A stretch of 64,000 bases of DNA from Pleodorina starrii (taxonomy: Eukaryota; Chlorophyta; Chlorophyceae; Chlamydomonadales; Volvocaceae), in the NCBI GenBank assembly GCA_030267565.1, contig BRXU01000004.1, positions 791,501 to 855,500 on the forward strand, written 5' to 3'. This document shows, one piece after another, positions 61,901 through 64,000 of this stretch. A program made the position numbers and the translations under genes. Every line of letters starts with the position of its first letter. Within the stretch, counting starts at the first letter, position 1. The notes below the pieces were generated by a model. It was not told where the DNA came from. It did not search any database and saw only the letters and a program-made list of their open reading frames with translations.

Positions 61901-64000
61901 CCGGGGCGGGGGCGGTAGGGGTCGCCGGAGCACTGCGGGAGGGAGGCAGAGAGGGTGTGTGTGCGGGGGGGGGGAGGGGGGAAGGGAGGAAGGGGTGGGG
62001 GAGGTGGTAAGAGTGCAATGCGAAGCCGGTGCTGGTACTGGTTGCAGCTACCCGGGGAGGGGGCCGGGGCGAGGGGGCCGGGGAGGGGAGGGATGGCGAG
62101 GTAAGGGCGGAAGAGCCGAGGCGGTGGGAGACCAGAGCCGAGCCGAGGCGAGCCGAGCAGGTGGATGGAGCCGAGCAGGTGGCTCGCCTCGTCCTTGTCC
62201 TTGCGCTGCTGGTCTCTTGCATCCCTTCCCCCCTCCTCCCTCTTGCATCCCTTCCCCCCTCCCCCCCTCCTGCTGGTCTCTTGCATCCCTCCCCCCCCTC
62301 CACACATAAGCCAGCCTCCACCACCCAGCACCCACCCTCTTGGCGGCCGGTGATGTCGTCGTCGATGATTGCGGCGGCGGGTTGAGCAGGGTCGGCATCC
62401 ACATGGGGATGGAGTGGGCGAGGCTGATGCGCACGTAGAGGGCGTGGATGTAGATCAGGGCCGCCAGGGTTTCGGAGCCAACCACCGCAACGGGCCACCG
62501 GTACTGCGAGGGAGTTGGGGGCGGGGGGAGAGAGAGGGGGAGAGAGGGAGTGGGGATGGGTTGATGCAGTAGGAGGAGGCGGGGGCGGGGGGAGACCATG
62601 GACCGGGGCGAGGAAGGGGAGGGGCGAGGGCAGGTGCAGGGCGGTGGGGAGCGGGGGCAAGGGGGGTTGAGGGGTGGAGGGAGGGAGGTCCGGGAGGCAG
62701 CGGGAGCAGAGCAGGGGAGGGCAGGGCAGGGTAGGTTAGGCAGGTGGTGAGGTCGTCGAGGGTAGGGCACGGACCGAGAGGTGAACGTATGCGGCCCAGA
62801 AGAGACACGTCAACCGCAGCTTCCGGCAGCAGCAACCAGCGGCAACCAGCAGCCACCAGCGGCAGCCACCAGCAGCAGCAGCCAGCCGGCCTCGAGCCGC
62901 TGCAAAGACCGCTGGACCTTGAAGCCCGTCCCAACAGCGCTGGCTCTGTGGCTCCGGCCGCAGCCCCAGCCCCTCCCTCCCTCCCTCAGCCCCAACCTCT
63001 CCCTCCCTCCTTCCCTCCTTCCCCACCAAGCAGGACCCACCTCGAACCGCCGCGCCAGCTGCGCACACAGCGTCCTGGAGCGCGCAAGCACCGGTCTCGG
63101 AGCCGCCTCCGCCACCACCGCAACACAGCCGCCGCCGCCGTCGCCGTCGCCGCCGCGGCCGTGCCGCCGCGTCGCCTTCCGCTGCTGCTGCTGCCCTCCT
63201 GCCCCTGCCCCTCCTGCCCCTTCCTCCGCTCCCCCGCCCAACCCACCGCCCCCGGGTCCCTCCGGAAGCAGCGTCATGATCCCCCAGTCCCCCTCCGCCT
63301 TCTGACACAGCCGCGCCAGCTCCACAAACTCGCCCGCCAACGCCGGCGAATCCCCCCCCCGCCCAACCTCCGCCTCCAGCGCCCGCTGCGCCAGCCGCTC
63401 CCACAGCGGAGCCAACTCCCCAGCCAGCCAACCAACCAACTCACAAACCTCCGAACACGACTCTGAAGCGGCGACGGCGGAGCCGCCGGAGGCTGTCGAG
63501 GCCGCCGCCGCAGCAGCAGCAGCAGCCACCGCCGCCGCCGCAGCTGGTTGGCCGATATCGTCAACGACAGCCTCGGCAGCACCCCCGGCATCTGCACCCC
63601 TACTTGCATGTGGACCGGCTCCATCCGGCGGCGCAGGTGCCAGTGCCGAAGCGTCCTGGCCGCGACAGCCGACGTTCCCACCCCCGCCGGCGCCGCCGGC
63701 GCCGGCGCTGCACCCGCCGCCCTCGCCGCACCCAGCCGCGCTGCACCCCTCCGCTTCCGCCGCTGCGCAGCGCCCGCTCCCAGCCCCACTGGCCTTCCTC
63801 CCCGGGATCCCCTCCCCCCTCATCGACACCCCCGTCTGCTGCGCCTGCTGCTCCTGCGCCTGCTGCTGCTGCCAGGGTTCGTCCCACGTAGTGAGGCACG
63901 CCAGCCGGCCCCGCCTCCGCCTCCGCCCCAGCGCCGCGGCCTCCTCCTCCGGCCCCACCGGCGCCAGGGGCCCTCCCCGCATGTGCCAGGCGATCGAGTG
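55956..64000 (-). CDS. Unrecognised multi-exon gene running off the right edge
   Basis: Nine minus-strand exons join with matching phases: 63041-64000 (continues off the window), 62775-62819, 62336-62503, 61796-61932, 59392-59470, 58248-58280, 57551-57604, 56888-56942 and 55956-56221 (stop). That gives 598 residues so far. The first exon is Ala/Gly/Gln-rich with a helical segment (LAPLWERLAQRALEAEV). The next two carry hydrophobic stretches (LTCLFWAAYVHLS; LAALIYIHALYVRISLA). A compact region follows (CVVLQWMGGRVKGLRFGG, then HGFAAFICDSIE). The tail has a Glu-rich helix (ARRELEELVEEAGEEEE). The donor after exon 57551 is GTCACC, which is weak. The protein is possibly membrane associated. I cannot name it. 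Confidence 0.6.
57766..57833. repeat. Degenerate interstitial telomere-like tract
   Basis: It reads TTAGGGTTTTAGGG, then variants of GGGTTTTAAGG, ending GGGTTTAGGGTTAGG. The TTTTAGGG unit is the known telomere repeat of Chlamydomonas and relatives. The tract is short and irregular and lies within an intron of the minus-strand gene. Confidence 0.7.
58622..59032 (-). repeat. Intronic repeat, intronless copy
   Basis: This is the reverse complement of 43467-44108, lacking the 233-bp segment. It lies in the intron between exons 59392-59470 and 58248-58280 of the minus-strand gene. Both copies are thus in sense orientation relative to their host genes. Confidence 0.88.
60123..60190. repeat. (CAC)n trinucleotide tract, left
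   Basis: About 22 CAC units are followed by a ~60-bp segment (GCACAGCACCGGTGGCGGCATT onward). That segment recurs in direct orientation after the tract at 61579-61622. Confidence 0.93.
60598..61520. repeat. ~0.9 kb palindrome of a Gag-like coding tail
   Basis: The left arm (60598-61036) and right arm (61083-61520) are inverted copies separated by a 46-bp spacer. Each arm encodes, reading away from the centre, a segment with MEVAEEYYNN and KHMAINPTAEVKAG and a Gln/Gly/Tyr-rich stretch ending in RGRGRxGHL. The tail resembles retroelement Gag C-termini. The right arm is shortened in the Gln/Gly region. The whole lies in an intron of the minus-strand gene. Confidence 0.85.
61579..61622. repeat. 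(CAC)n trinucleotide tract, right
   Basis: A CAC/CAT tract is followed by GCAGCACCGGCGGCGGCATT and CGCGGTCTGGGTGGCTGGCA, matching the sequence right of the tract at 60123. The two flank the palindrome in direct orientation. Confidence 0.9.

Overview
The window looks like nuclear DNA of a green alga, most likely a volvocine or Chlamydomonas-type chlorophyte. The evidence is GC-rich DNA, short spliceosomal introns with GTGAGT/GTAAG donors and CAG acceptors, proteins full of Ala, Gly, Gln and Pro runs, a Copia element primed by half an initiator-Met tRNA, a DIRS-type element with split direct repeats, and TTTTAGGG-like interstitial repeats. I assign no species. I found no rRNA, tRNA or CRISPR array and nothing bacterial.

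Left third (1-24.4 kb): about four copies of a ~4.09 kb tandem unit. Each holds the 3' exons of the same minus-strand gene, an acidic, low-complexity protein with a basic tail that I do not recognise. Exon phases match, and indels between copies are mostly multiples of three. Copy 2 has a 5-bp duplication that breaks the frame. Copy 3 is split by an apparently complete, young Ty1/Copia element (10604-15378; identical 197-bp LTRs, 5-bp target duplication). Next to it lie a degenerate AGGATTAGG minisatellite and an AT-richer island with perfect hairpins.

Middle (24.85-31.09 kb): a DIRS-type tyrosine-recombinase retrotransposon with A1-ORFs-B1A2-B2 repeats, a Gag-like ORF, RT, RNase H plus methyltransferase-like domain, and a tyrosine recombinase. 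A 725-bp block carrying the RT is inverted within it.

Right half: a three-exon plus-strand gene for a Pro/Gln-rich membrane protein (31.4-33.2 kb); a very long plus-strand SET-domain gene with a 58-codon Asp run and an in-frame, stop-free intron (34.2-40.0 kb); a 14-exon plus-strand RNB exoribonuclease of the DIS3L2/SOV type whose exons join in frame to 1209 residues (42.1-53.2 kb); a poorly resolved small plus-strand gene (54.4-55.6 kb); and a minus-strand gene of at least nine exons running off the right edge (56.0-64.0 kb).

The introns of the last two large genes carry several families of short dispersed repeats. One ~400-bp sequence occurs in an intron of each gene, and one copy is interrupted exactly by a GTGAGT...TTTTGCAG segment that the other lacks. 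This is direct evidence for intron gain, or for retroposition of a spliced RNA. Another intron holds a ~0.9 kb palindrome derived from a Gag-like coding tail.
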